DNA from: JAHJQQ01 sp032907525
GTDB lineage: Bacteria; Pseudomonadota; Gammaproteobacteria; Thiohalobacterales; Thiohalobacteraceae
Reading direction: 5' to 3'
Assembly (NCBI GenBank): GCA_032907525.1
Contig: JAJJPM010000090.1
Location: 1 to 16,058, forward strand
Length of the DNA stretch: 16,058 bases
Positions 7,723-14,705 of this stretch are shown here, in pieces. Each line of letters opens with the position of its first letter. The first letter of the stretch is position 1. The notes beneath the pieces were generated by a model. It did not search any database, was not told the origin of the DNA, and saw only the letters and a program-made list of their open reading frames with translations. A program made the translations under genes and the position numbers.

Positions 7723-8298
7723 ATGCGTCAGTTGATCCTGGAGCCCACATCCACCGCCCAATGGCACGCCCTCGTCAGCGAGGCCGAGTCGGCCGCGGAC
7801 ATGCACCTCGACGAGACCCTGGAGAGCTACCTCGTCTTTCTGCTCATGCGCTTCGCCGCACGGCCCGACATCGCCGGCCGCGCCATGGCCATCGAATATC
7901 TGCGCGGCCTCGCCGAGACCGGCCAGCTCCAGGAGGCGCAGCTGCGCGATGTCGGCGACCAGTGCCTGCTGTTCTCGGGTCTGTATCCGCAGCATGCCGA
8001 ACGCCGTCTGGTGCGGGTGTCCTATTACGTCGACCTGGGCCGCGGCGCCTACGGGACGCTGGCCGAGCGGCTGCGTCATGCCGGCGCCGAGGTCTATCAG
8101 CAGCTCTGCCAGGGCTTCGTCGCCCTGATGGACGTGCTGCAGGCGATGCGGGGGCTGGGCGGCCAGCCGGTGCTGGCGCCGCTGCAGAATCTCGAGCTGT
8201 GGGCCGACACGGGCAGCCCGGGCGCCCTGCGCGGCCTGCGCGGCGTCACCGACGCGACCCCGGTGTCCGCGCCCCAGGATCCCGAAAAACCCCATTAG
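7723..8298 (+). CDS. Conserved-looking hypothetical protein, 191 aa
   Basis: I cannot assign this gene to a named family. It starts MRQLILEPTSTAQWHAL, has no signal peptide or clear membrane span, and looks mostly helical. Features include a hydrophobic helix at LESYLVFLLMRFA and a central stretch RDVGDQCLLFSGLYPQ with a nearby VSYYVDLGRGAY, both of which look conserved in style rather than low-complexity. The C-terminal ~25 residues (TDATPVSAPQDPEKPH) are polar and probably disordered. The ATG at 7723 has CAGGAGG five nt upstream; the ATG four nt earlier belongs to another frame. It is followed by a hairpin and then the PP-loop gene on the same strand, so it could be independent or the first gene of that unit. 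Confidence 0.82.
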   Translation: MRQLILEPTSTAQWHALVSEAESAADMHLDETLESYLVFLLMRFAARPDIAGRAMAIEYLRGLAETGQLQEAQLRDVGDQCLLFSGLYPQHAERRLVRVSYYVDLGRGAYGTLAERLRHAGAEVYQQLCQGFVALMDVLQAMRGLGGQPVLAPLQNLELWADTGSPGALRGLRGVTDATPVSAPQDPEKPH

Positions 8299-8312
8299 AT
8301 CAGTAGGTTCTG

Positions 8313-8338
8313 AGGCGACGCCGTGCCGCGCGTCGCCT
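8313..8338 (+). other. Hairpin between 191-aa gene and PP-loop gene
   Basis: A perfect 9-bp inverted repeat AGGCGACGC (8313-8321) / GCGTCGCCT (8330-8338) with an 8-nt loop begins 15 nt after the stop of the 191-aa gene. No T-run follows, so it is a weak terminator candidate or a processing or stability hairpin. Confidence 0.4.
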
Positions 8339-8360
8339 GCCCTCCGCGGCCGCTTTGGGC

Positions 8361-8366
8361 TACACT
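8361..8366 (+). promoter_or_regulatory. Possible -10 element upstream of the PP-loop gene
   Basis: TACACT in the context GGGCTACACTATGG lies about 29 nt before the ATG and would give a short leader. No good -35 is visible at 16-18 nt spacing, so support is weak. Confidence 0.28.
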
Positions 8367-8394
8367 ATGGCCCCGTTTTTCCCAGGTGGGCGGC

Positions 8395-9438
8395 ATGTCC
8401 GACAAACGCAAGGCAGTGGCACTGATCTCCGGCGGCCTCGATTCGATGCTCGCGGCCAGGGTGATGCTGGAGCAGGGCATCCACGTCGAAGGCATCAATT
8501 TCTTCACCGGCTTCTGCGTCGAGGGGCATACCCATGCCATCCGCCGCCAGGATGCCGCCAAGCCCAAGCGCAACAACGCGCTGTGGGTCGCCGAGCAGCT
8601 CGGCATCAAGCTGCACATCGTCGACGTCATCGAGGAATACAAGGACGTCGTGCTCAATCCGAAGCACGGCTACGGCGCCAACCTCAATCCCTGCCTGGAC
8701 TGCAAGATCTTCATGGTGCACAAGGCGCTGGAATGGATCGACGCGCACGGCTTCGACTTCATCATCACCGGCGAGGTGATCGGCCAGCGCCCCATGTCGC
8801 AGCGCAAGGACACCATGCCGGTGGTGGCGCGCGAGTCCGGCGCCGAGGACCGTCTGGTGCGGCCGCTGTGCGCGCGGAACCTGCCGCCGACCCTGCCGGA
8901 GCGCGAGGGCTGGATCGACCGCGAACGCCTCTACGGCTTCAGTGGCCGGTCGCGCAAGCCGCAGATGGCGCTGGCCGCGCAGTTCGGCTTCACCGACTAC
9001 GCGCAGCCCGCCGGCGGCTGCTGCTTCCTCACCGACGAGCAATATTCGGTGAAGCTCGCGGACCTGTGGAAGGCGCGCGGCGAACGCCGCTACGAGCTGG
9101 ACGACATCATGCTGCTGAAGGTCGGCCGTCATCTGCGGCCGCGTCCCAACTTCAAGCTCATCATCGGGCGTGAAGAGGGCGAAAACCATTTTCTGGAAGG
9201 TTATCGCAAACAATTCGTGCATATGCATGCCGTGGACTTCGAGGGTCCGCTGGCGCTGGTCGACGGCAAGGCCGACGCCGACGATCTGGAACTCGCCGCC
9301 CGCCTGGTGTGCCGCTACGGCAAGGGCCGCGATGCCGAGCGCGTGCGGGTGCGCATCACCGATCCGCAGGGCGACAGCCGCATCGTCGAGATCAAGCCGC
9401 TCTTGCCCGACGAAGTGCCGCAGGCCTGGTACGTATGA
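8395..9438 (+). CDS. PP-loop ATPase, ThiI/MnmA-like, with NFACT-R-like C-terminus
   Basis: A 347-aa predicted tRNA-thiolation-type enzyme. The adenylating PP-loop motif SGGLDSM is at 12-18, followed by a Rossmann-like alpha/beta region. Cysteines are placed as in sulfur-transfer enzymes: NPCLDCK (C100, C103), C159, and AGGCC (C209, C210). The conserved GEVIGQRPMSQ is at 126-136. The C-terminal ~110 residues (from about DDIMLLKVGRHLRPRP, 236-251) resemble the NFACT-R RNA-binding domain seen fused to ThiI-like PP-loop proteins. Such proteins are often misnamed tRNA (5-methylaminomethyl-2-thiouridylate)-methyltransferase. The expected chemistry is ATP-dependent adenylation of an RNA base followed by sulfur insertion; the target is unknown. 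The start at 8395 follows an AGGTGG site. The TGA overlaps the ATG of the TusA-like gene, which strongly suggests that protein is the sulfur donor. Confidence 0.85.
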   Translation: MSDKRKAVALISGGLDSMLAARVMLEQGIHVEGINFFTGFCVEGHTHAIRRQDAAKPKRNNALWVAEQLGIKLHIVDVIEEYKDVVLNPKHGYGANLNPCLDCKIFMVHKALEWIDAHGFDFIITGEVIGQRPMSQRKDTMPVVARESGAEDRLVRPLCARNLPPTLPEREGWIDRERLYGFSGRSRKPQMALAAQFGFTDYAQPAGGCCFLTDEQYSVKLADLWKARGERRYELDDIMLLKVGRHLRPRPNFKLIIGREEGENHFLEGYRKQFVHMHAVDFEGPLALVDGKADADDLELAARLVCRYGKGRDAERVRVRITDPQGDSRIVEIKPLLPDEVPQAWYV

Positions 9439-9671
9439 GCGAACACGAGCTCGACGCGCGCAATCTGCTGTGCCCGCTGCCGGTCATCCGCACCCAGGAC
9501 GCCATCAGGCAACTGCGTCCGGGCGACCGTCTGCGTGTACACTGCACCGATCCCGGCGCGCTGCACGATATCCCGACCTGGTGCCGTATCAACGGTCATC
9601 GCGTGTGCGACATCGTGCAGGAAGGCCGGGAGATCAGCATCACCGTCGAGGTGGCGGACGAGGAGTCCTGA
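9435..9671 (+). CDS. TusA-family sulfurtransferase carrier
   Basis: A 78-aa protein of the TusA / SirA / YedF family: small two-layer alpha/beta proteins that carry a persulfide on the cysteine of a CPxP motif. Here the motif is LLCPLPVIRT, with the acceptor C13 in C-P-L-P (13-16), near the N-terminus as usual, followed by GDRLRVHCTDPGALHDIPTWC. Extra cysteines are C37, C50 and C58. The ATG overlaps the stop of the PP-loop gene (ATGA), and the CDF gene begins 3 nt after its stop, so all three should be cotranscribed. Known TusA relays sulfur in mnm5s2U tRNA modification and, in sulfur oxidisers, in Dsr/Hdr sulfur trafficking. Its position points to delivery to the PP-loop enzyme (inference). 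Confidence 0.92.
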   Translation: MSEHELDARNLLCPLPVIRTQDAIRQLRPGDRLRVHCTDPGALHDIPTWCRINGHRVCDIVQEGREISITVEVADEES

Positions 9672-9674
9672 GGC

Positions 9675-10850
9675 GTGGCATCGGAAAACCGGGCTGAATC
9701 CGTCCCGATCGAAGGGGCGGGTGCCAGGCGTTACAGCGAGATCCGCCGCGTCACGGTCGTGGGCGCCTGGATCAACGCCGCGCTGGCGACCATCAAACTG
9801 CTGTTCGGCTATCTCGCCCATTCGCAGGCGCTGATCGCCGACGGCCTGCATTCGCTTTCCGATCTGGCCAGCGATTTCCTGCTCCTGTTCGCCGCCAAGC
9901 ACGCCACGCGCGACGCCGATGAGGACCACCCCTACGGCCACGGCCGCATCGAGACCGTGTTCGGCATCGTGCAGGGCGCGATTCTGGGCGGATTCGCCAT
10001 CGGCATCGCCTACGACGCCGCCCACCGTCTGCTGGAGCCGGCGCGGCTGTTGCAGCCCACCGTCGCGGCTCTCGCGGTCGCCGCGGTATCGATCCTCGCC
10101 AAGGAGGCGCTGTACCGGTATACCATCAAGGCCGCGCGCAAGCTGCGCTCCAACATGCTGCGCGGCAATGCCTGGGATCACCGCAGCGACGCCATTTCCT
10201 CGGTCATCGTGCTGATCGGCGTCGCCGGTACGCTGATGGGCATCCCCTATCTCGATGCGCTGGCCGCGATCGGCGTGGCCCTGATGATCATCAAGATCAG
10301 CTGGGAGCTGATCTGGCAGAGCCTCCGCGAGCTGATCGACACGGCGCTGGACGCCGAGGTCGTGGAGAAGATCCGCGACGAGATCCTGCAGGTCGGCGGC
10401 GTGCACCGGGCGCACACCCTGCGCACGCGCAAGAGCGGCGGCGACGCGCTGGTCGACGTGCACATCCAGGTGGACCCGACGCTCAGCGTGTCCGAGGGAC
10501 ACCGCATCGGCGAGAAGGTGCGGGAGGCGCTGATCGCGCGCATCGAGGAGGTCGCGGACGTCACCGTGCACATCGATCCGGAGGACGACGAGACCTGCTC
10601 CCCGTGCGACCACCTGCCCCTGCGCGACGAAATCCTCCAGCGTCTGCGCCGCCGCTGGGAACCTCTGCCCGAGGCGGCCGCCATCGAGGACATCACCCTC
10701 CACTATCTGGACGGCAAGATTCACGTCGACATCACCTTGCCCTTAGAATGTGTCGCCGACCGCGAGGCGGCCCGGGCCCTGACGGACGCGTTCCGGCGGG
10801 GCGTCGAACCGCTGACCGAGATCGGTGAGGTGAGGCTGCTTTTCCGGTAA
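9675..10850 (+). CDS. Cation diffusion facilitator (CDF) transporter with C-terminal extension
   Basis: A 391-aa divalent-metal/proton antiporter of the CDF (FieF/ZitB) family in the inner membrane. Six membrane helices lie within about 27-210. Metal-site residues are H59-x3-D63 in helix 2 (GLHSLSDLASD) and D168-x3-D172 in helix 5 (AWDHRSDA); the loop motif DHPYGHGR is at 84-91. A ferredoxin-like cytoplasmic dimerisation domain covers about 225-305. About 85 further residues follow, starting with C308-SP-C311-D-H313 and then a second alpha/beta segment (IEDITLHYLDGKIHVDI), which FieF (about 300 aa) lacks. The start is GTG, set by AGGAG 9 nt upstream and the 3-nt gap to the TusA-like stop. Metal specificity cannot be read with certainty; Zn, Fe and Mn are all possible. 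Confidence 0.92.
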   Translation: MASENRAESVPIEGAGARRYSEIRRVTVVGAWINAALATIKLLFGYLAHSQALIADGLHSLSDLASDFLLLFAAKHATRDADEDHPYGHGRIETVFGIVQGAILGGFAIGIAYDAAHRLLEPARLLQPTVAALAVAAVSILAKEALYRYTIKAARKLRSNMLRGNAWDHRSDAISSVIVLIGVAGTLMGIPYLDALAAIGVALMIIKISWELIWQSLRELIDTALDAEVVEKIRDEILQVGGVHRAHTLRTRKSGGDALVDVHIQVDPTLSVSEGHRIGEKVREALIARIEEVADVTVHIDPEDDETCSPCDHLPLRDEILQRLRRRWEPLPEAAAIEDITLHYLDGKIHVDITLPLECVADREAARALTDAFRRGVEPLTEIGEVRLLFR

Positions 10851-10851
10851 C

Positions 10852-10868
10852 CGCACCAACTTGATGCG
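10852..10868 (+). promoter_or_regulatory. NtrC-binding-like dyad, distal site of glnA
   Basis: CGCACC-N5-GATGCG is a 17-bp dyad resembling the NtrC consensus TGCACC-N5-GGTGCA. It is the weaker of two such sites, centred at 10860, immediately after the CDF stop codon and about 128 bp upstream of the predicted sigma-54 start. Confidence 0.55.
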
Positions 10869-10882
10869 TCTATCGGTCGACA

Positions 10883-10899
10883 CGCACTTTTTTAGTGCA
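10883..10899 (+). promoter_or_regulatory. NtrC-binding-like dyad, proximal site of glnA
   Basis: CGCACT-TTTTT-AGTGCA closely fits the NtrC consensus TGCACY-N5-RGTGCA. Its centre at 10891 is 31 bp from the distal site, about three helical turns, and about 97 bp upstream of the predicted sigma-54 start. This is the spacing used by the paired NtrC enhancer sites of enteric glnAp2. Confidence 0.72.
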
Positions 10900-10943
10900 T
10901 TCCCGGTGCCCGGCCGTGGAGCGTTACCGGCAAGATACTGAAC

Positions 10944-10949
10944 TATAAT
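10944..10949 (+). promoter_or_regulatory. Sigma-70 -10 element upstream of glnA
   Basis: A perfect TATAAT lies between the NtrC dyads and the sigma-54 promoter. The region 16-18 nt upstream (around CGTTAC) is a poor -35, so a basal or activator-dependent promoter comparable to enteric glnAp1 is possible. Confidence 0.42.
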
Positions 10950-10961
10950 CGTTTATTTCTG

Positions 10962-10977
10962 TGGCATGCTTCGTGCT
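10962..10977 (+). promoter_or_regulatory. Sigma-54 (-24/-12) promoter of glnA
   Basis: TGGCATGCTTCGTGCT contains the invariant GG (10963-10964) and GC (10975-10976) with exactly 10 nt between them, matching TGGCAC-N5-TTGCW with small deviations. It predicts a start near 10988 and a leader of about 100 nt before the glnA ATG. With the two upstream NtrC dyads it forms a complete NtrC-dependent promoter. Confidence 0.78.
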
Positions 10978-11086
10978 CGAAGCTGCTCAAAGTTGGACCG
11001 GCTTTTTGCACTGCCCCGGGGCGTCCGCCTGAAAACGCGCCGCGGGTGCAGCGATTGGACACGTTACCGCGTTGGAGAGAAACCCC

Positions 11087-12496
11087 ATGACCGCAGCCAA
11101 GGTACAGAAACTCATCAAGGACAACGGCGCCAAGTTCGTTGACCTGCGCTTCACCGACACCAAGGGCAAGGAGCAGCACGTGACCGTGCCGTCCAGCACC
11201 GTGGACGCCGGCTTCTTCAAGGACGGCAAGATGTTCGACGGCTCCTCGATCGCCGGCTGGAAGGGCATCAACGAATCCGACATGGTGCTCATGCCGGACC
11301 CCGCCACTGCGGTGATGGATCCGTTCTCCGACGAGTCCACCCTGATCATCCGCTGCGACATCCTCGAGCCCAATACCATGAAGGGCTACGAGCGCGACCC
11401 GCGTTCGCTCGCGCTGCGCGCCGAGGCGTATCTGAAGTCCACCGGCATCGCCGATACCGCCTACTTCGGGCCGGAAAACGAGTTCTTCATCTTCGACGAC
11501 GTGCGCTGGGGTTCGAGCATCAGCGGTTCGTTCTGCAAGGTCGATTCCAGCGAGGCGTCGTGGAACACCGAGCGCGTCTACGAAGACGGCAACATGGGTC
11601 ACCGTCCGACCGTCAAGGGCGGTTATTTCCCGGTCCCGCCGGTCGATTCACTGCACGATCTGCGCGCCGCCATGTGCCTGGCCCTGGAAGAGATGGGCCT
11701 GGGCGTGGAAGTGCACCACCATGAGGTCGCGACCGCCGGCCAGTGCGAGATCGGCGTGAGCTTCGGCACGCTGGTGAAGAAGGCCGACGAGGTGCAGATC
11801 CTCAAATACGTGATCCAGAATGTCGCCCATGCCTACGGCAAGACCGCGACCTTCATGCCCAAGCCCATCGTCGGCGACAATGGCAGCGGCATGCATGTGC
11901 ACATGTCGCTGGCCAAGGCCGGCAAGAATCTGTTCGCCGGCAACAAGTACGGCGGCCTGTCCGAACTCGCCCTGTACTATATCGGCGGCATCATCAAGCA
12001 CGCCCGCGCGCTGAACGCTTTCACCAATCCGTCGACCAATTCGTACAAGCGCCTGGTCCCGGGTTTCGAGGCGCCGGTCATGCTGGCCTATTCGGCACGC
12101 AACCGTTCCGCATCGATCCGCATTCCCTTCGTCTCCAATCCCAAGGCGCGCCGCATCGAAGTGCGTTTCCCGGATTCGACCGCCAATCCGTATCTGGCCT
12201 TCGCGGCCATGATGATGGCCGGCCTGGACGGCATCCAGAACAAGATCCACCCGGGCGATGCCATGGACAAGGATCTGTACGATCTGCCGCCGGAGGAAGA
12301 GAAGAAGATCCCGCAGGTCTGCCACGCCCTGGATCAGGCGCTGGACGCCCTGGATGCCGACCGCAAGTTCCTCAAGGCCGGCGGCGTGTTCACGGATGAC
12401 GTGATCGACAGCTATATCGCCCTGAAGATGCACGAGGTTACGCGCATCCGCATGACCACCCATCCGGTCGAGTTCGACATGTACTACAGCCTGTGA
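11087..12496 (+). CDS. glnA: Glutamine synthetase type I
   Basis: A 469-aa dodecameric enzyme that forms glutamine from glutamate, ammonia and ATP; the length equals E. coli GlnA. Active-site features are MFDGSS with D51, the metal-binding pair E130 and E132 in GPENEFF, NGSGMHVHMS with H270, E328 in PGFEAP, and R340 in ARNRSASIRIP. The adenylylation loop is intact: DKDLYDLPPEE with Tyr398, so it should be of the GSI-beta type controlled by GlnE. I chose the ATG at 11087 with GGAGAG about 8 nt upstream; the in-frame TTG at 11072 would include that ribosome-binding site. It is followed by a strong terminator, so the downstream ntrBC genes probably depend partly on their own promoter. Confidence 0.98.
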   Translation: MTAAKVQKLIKDNGAKFVDLRFTDTKGKEQHVTVPSSTVDAGFFKDGKMFDGSSIAGWKGINESDMVLMPDPATAVMDPFSDESTLIIRCDILEPNTMKGYERDPRSLALRAEAYLKSTGIADTAYFGPENEFFIFDDVRWGSSISGSFCKVDSSEASWNTERVYEDGNMGHRPTVKGGYFPVPPVDSLHDLRAAMCLALEEMGLGVEVHHHEVATAGQCEIGVSFGTLVKKADEVQILKYVIQNVAHAYGKTATFMPKPIVGDNGSGMHVHMSLAKAGKNLFAGNKYGGLSELALYYIGGIIKHARALNAFTNPSTNSYKRLVPGFEAPVMLAYSARNRSASIRIPFVSNPKARRIEVRFPDSTANPYLAFAAMMMAGLDGIQNKIHPGDAMDKDLYDLPPEEEKKIPQVCHALDQALDALDADRKFLKAGGVFTDDVIDSYIALKMHEVTRIRMTTHPVEFDMYYSL

Positions 12497-12502
12497 TGCC
12501 AC

Positions 12503-12545
12503 GCGGCAGGGCCGGGGATGCTTTTCCCGGCTCTGCCGCCTTTTT
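12503..12545 (+). terminator. Intrinsic terminator of glnA
   Basis: A 14-bp GC-rich stem (12503-12516 with 12526-12539, one G-U pair) with the 9-nt loop GATGCTTTT, followed after one C by TTTTT (12541-12545). It begins 7 nt after the glnA stop. Confidence 0.92.
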
Positions 12546-12577
12546 CCTTTCCCCCAGGTTCTCTGCTGCCCCATAAA

Positions 12578-12741
12578 CCCGAAAACCGTATTTGCCACGG
12601 AAGCACACGGAAAAACACGGACAAGATCATAGGCTTCACGCGACAGCCCACATCACCCGCCACGCGCTGAGGCAGAGCTCCGCGACGCGATTTCGTTTCC
12701 GTGCCTTCCGTGTGTTTCCGTGGCAGAGGAATGTTTTCGGG
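12578..12741. repeat. Long imperfect inverted repeat with CACGGAA units (MITE-like)
   Basis: The outer arms CCCGAAAAC (12578-12586) and GTTTTCGGG (12733-12741) are perfect inverted copies. Inside them, arms of about 30 nt (12593 onward and ending at 12725) pair imperfectly. Each carries TGCCACGGAA followed by two more CACGGA units at 9-10 nt steps. The centre (about 65 nt) is unrelated. It fills most of the gap between the glnA terminator and the DUF4124 gene. Its unit pattern mirrors the element at 3073-3168. No transposase is adjacent. Confidence 0.78.
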
Positions 12742-12812
12742 ATAAACGTGAGGGGGCAGCGGTGCCCCGAATTCATATTGCATCCGCGCACGTCCGGATT
12801 TATGTTGACGGC

Positions 12813-13352
12813 ATGCGCAGATCACTCGCCTTCCTGGTGTTGTCCGGTGTTCCCCTGCTGGCGTCGGCGGCGATCTACAAATGGGTGGACGCCGACGGCA
12901 CGGTGCATTTCAGCGACACGCCGAGAGAAGGCGCCGAAGAGGTGCATGTCGCACCGCCTCAGACCTACTCGGCCCCCAGGTTCGCGCCGATCACGCCGCG
13001 GCCCGCCGAACCCGAGGCGCCTGCCGCCTATGAGCGTTTCGAACTGCTGGCCCCCGCCGACGACGCGGCCCTCCGCGAGAACACCGGTGCCATCACCCTG
13101 AGCTTCGCCGTCGACCCTCCGCTCAAGACCGGAGCCGGCCATCGGCTGGTGGTGCTCCTGGACGGTAAGCCCGTGTCCGAGAGCAAGTCCGCGACCCTCA
13201 CGCTGGAGAACGTCGACCGCGGCACCCACAGCCTGCAGGGGCAGATCGTCGACGCCCGCGGCACCGTCCTGATCAGCAGCCCGTCCATCACGGTGCATCT
13301 GCTCCGCCATTCCATCCTCAATCCTCCGGCCGCCGCCCCGTCCCCACCCTGA
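12813..13352 (+). CDS. Secreted DUF4124-domain protein
   Basis: A 179-aa exported protein of unknown function. The signal peptide MRRSLAFLVLSGVPLLASA is predicted to be cleaved after residue 19. It is followed at once by the DUF4124 signature IYKWVDADGTVHFSDTP (21-37). After a Pro/Ala-rich linker (about 45-72) comes a beta-rich module (about 74-168, FELLAPADDAALRENTGAITLSF...), probably Ig-like, ending in a Pro-rich tail. A DUF4124 protein between glnA and ntrB is a common gammaproteobacterial arrangement, which supports it being genuine; no role in nitrogen control is established. The start has only a weak ribosome-binding site. An in-frame GTG at 12720 would remove the signal peptide from the N-terminus and lies in the repeat, so I reject it. 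Confidence 0.88.
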   Translation: MRRSLAFLVLSGVPLLASAAIYKWVDADGTVHFSDTPREGAEEVHVAPPQTYSAPRFAPITPRPAEPEAPAAYERFELLAPADDAALRENTGAITLSFAVDPPLKTGAGHRLVVLLDGKPVSESKSATLTLENVDRGTHSLQGQIVDARGTVLISSPSITVHLLRHSILNPPAAAPSPP

Positions 13353-13385
13353 TCCGCGGCCTGGTCCAACAATGGTGCACCGCAA

Positions 13386-13402
13386 CGCACTATAATGGTG
13401 CG
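13386..13402 (+). promoter_or_regulatory. NtrC-like dyad overlapping the ntrBC -10 box
   Basis: CGCACT-ATAAT-GGTGCG is a near-perfect NtrC-type dyad (TGCACY-N5-RGTGCA), and TATAAT (13391-13396) lies within it. NtrC bound here would cover the -10 of a sigma-70 promoter for ntrB, as at enteric glnLp, giving autorepression. The -35 is poor. Just upstream is a further half-site palindrome GGTGCACC (13374-13381), and AATGGTGC recurs with a 24-bp offset. Confidence 0.68.
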
Positions 13403-13568
13403 TGATGAGTGCGAACCGGCTGTGCACAGCCCGCGACCACCTCCCCATGCCGACCGCGGCGTAGGCCGGATATCTTTCAATACGTTGTTTCAACTTGATT
13501 TATGTCGGCAGTGAAGGCTGGCCGGCGTCGCCGTCTGCCATTGGTTTGCTTCTTGCTACGGACCCGAC

Positions 13569-14688
13569 ATGAACGCCCGACCCCTGAATCCACGCCGTCG
13601 AGAAGACCGCATCCTCGAGGGCCTCAGTACCGCAGTCCTGGTGTTCGACGGGGAGTTGCGGCTGGACTACCTGAATCCCGCGGCCGAGATGCTGCTCGCC
13701 GTCAGCGCCCGCCAGGCGGAGGGCCACAGGCTGGGCGACGTCATCCCGGGCGCCGGTGAACTCGCCCAGCGGCTCGATCTGGCCCTCAGGGGCGAGCAAC
13801 CCTTCACCGAGCGCGAGCTGCACCTGCACACGCCGGCCGGCCAGGAGATCATCGTCGACTGCGCGGTGACGCCGCTGATCGACCCCCAGGGCGGATCACT
13901 GAGTGGATCCCTGAGTGGATCGCCGAGTGGATTCTGGGGCCGTCCGCAGATACTGGTGGAACTGGTCCAGGTCGACCGCCATCTGCGCATCGCCCGGGAG
14001 GAGAGCCTGCTGGAGCAGCACCACGCGGCGCGCCAGCTGGTGCGCGGCCTCGCCCACGAGATCAAGAACCCTCTTGGCGGCCTGCGCGGCGCGGCGCAGC
14101 TGCTGGAACGCGAGCTGGAGGACGAGGACCTCAAGGAATACACCCGCATCATCATCGGCGAGGCGGACCGCCTCCGTTCCCTGGTCAACCGCATGCTGGG
14201 TCCCAATCAGCTGCCGCAGCGGCGCCGCTGCAATATCCATCAGGTCGTCGAGCACGTGCGCAACCTGGTCGAGGCCGAGGGCAACCCCGGGCTGGTCCTG
14301 GTGCGCGATTACGACCCCAGCATTCCCGACTTCCAGGCCGATCCCGAACAGCTGATCCAGGCGGTGCTGAACATCGTGCGCAACGCCGTGCAGGCGCTGG
14401 CGGGCGAAGGCCGGATCGTGTTGCGCACCCGGACGCAGCGCCAGGTCACGATCGGTCCCCGCCGCCACAAGCTCGTGGTGCGGGTCGACATCATCGATGA
14501 TGGACCGGGCGTGCCGCCCGAACTGCAGGAAACTCTTTTCTATCCGATGGTGACCGGCCACGCCGACGGCGCCGGCCTCGGTCTGTCGATCGCGCAGTCA
14601 CTGGTCAACCGGCACGGCGGCATCATCGAGTGCAGCAGCCGCCCGGGCCATACCGAATTCACCATCCTGCTGCCCCTGGAGCCCGTGG

Positions 14689-14705
<17 letters not shown>
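13569..14705 (+). CDS. glnL: Nitrogen regulation sensor histidine kinase NtrB
   Basis: A 378-aa cytoplasmic kinase/phosphatase of NtrC, controlled by PII. An N-terminal PAS domain (about 12-130) starts RILEGLSTAVLVFDGEL. The H-box GLAHEIKNPLGG has the phosphorylated H163. The N-box NIVRNAVQAL has N272. G1 is DDGPGVP (310-316) and G2 is GAGLGLSIAQ (335-344). There is no membrane segment, as expected. It is somewhat longer than E. coli NtrB (349 aa). Part of the difference is a Gly-Ser insert at 109-121 encoded by three 12-bp tandem repeats. The ATG at 13569 has a modest CGGA site. The end overlaps the ntrC start by 17 nt, implying translational coupling. Confidence 0.95.
13893..13928 (+). repeat. 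12-bp tandem repeat inside ntrB
   Basis: Three consecutive 12-bp units, GGATCACTGAGT, GGATCCCTGAGT and GGATCGCCGAGT, are followed by a partial GGAT. They encode GSLS-GSLS-GSPS-G in frame (residues 109-121), within the PAS region or at its end. Copy-number change would stay in frame. Confidence 0.92.

Noticed and set aside
9315..10724. 469-aa minus-strand frame antisense to the CDF gene
   Set aside because: Shadow frame with no motif; the plus strand has CDF motifs throughout.
10995..11009. Second sigma-54-like promoter GG-N11-GC
   Set aside because: Spacing is 11 instead of 10 nt, and the upstream element at 10962-10977 is a better match.
11072..11086. TTG start for glnA
   Set aside because: The TTG overlaps the GGAGAG ribosome-binding site; the ATG at 11087 gives exactly 469 aa.
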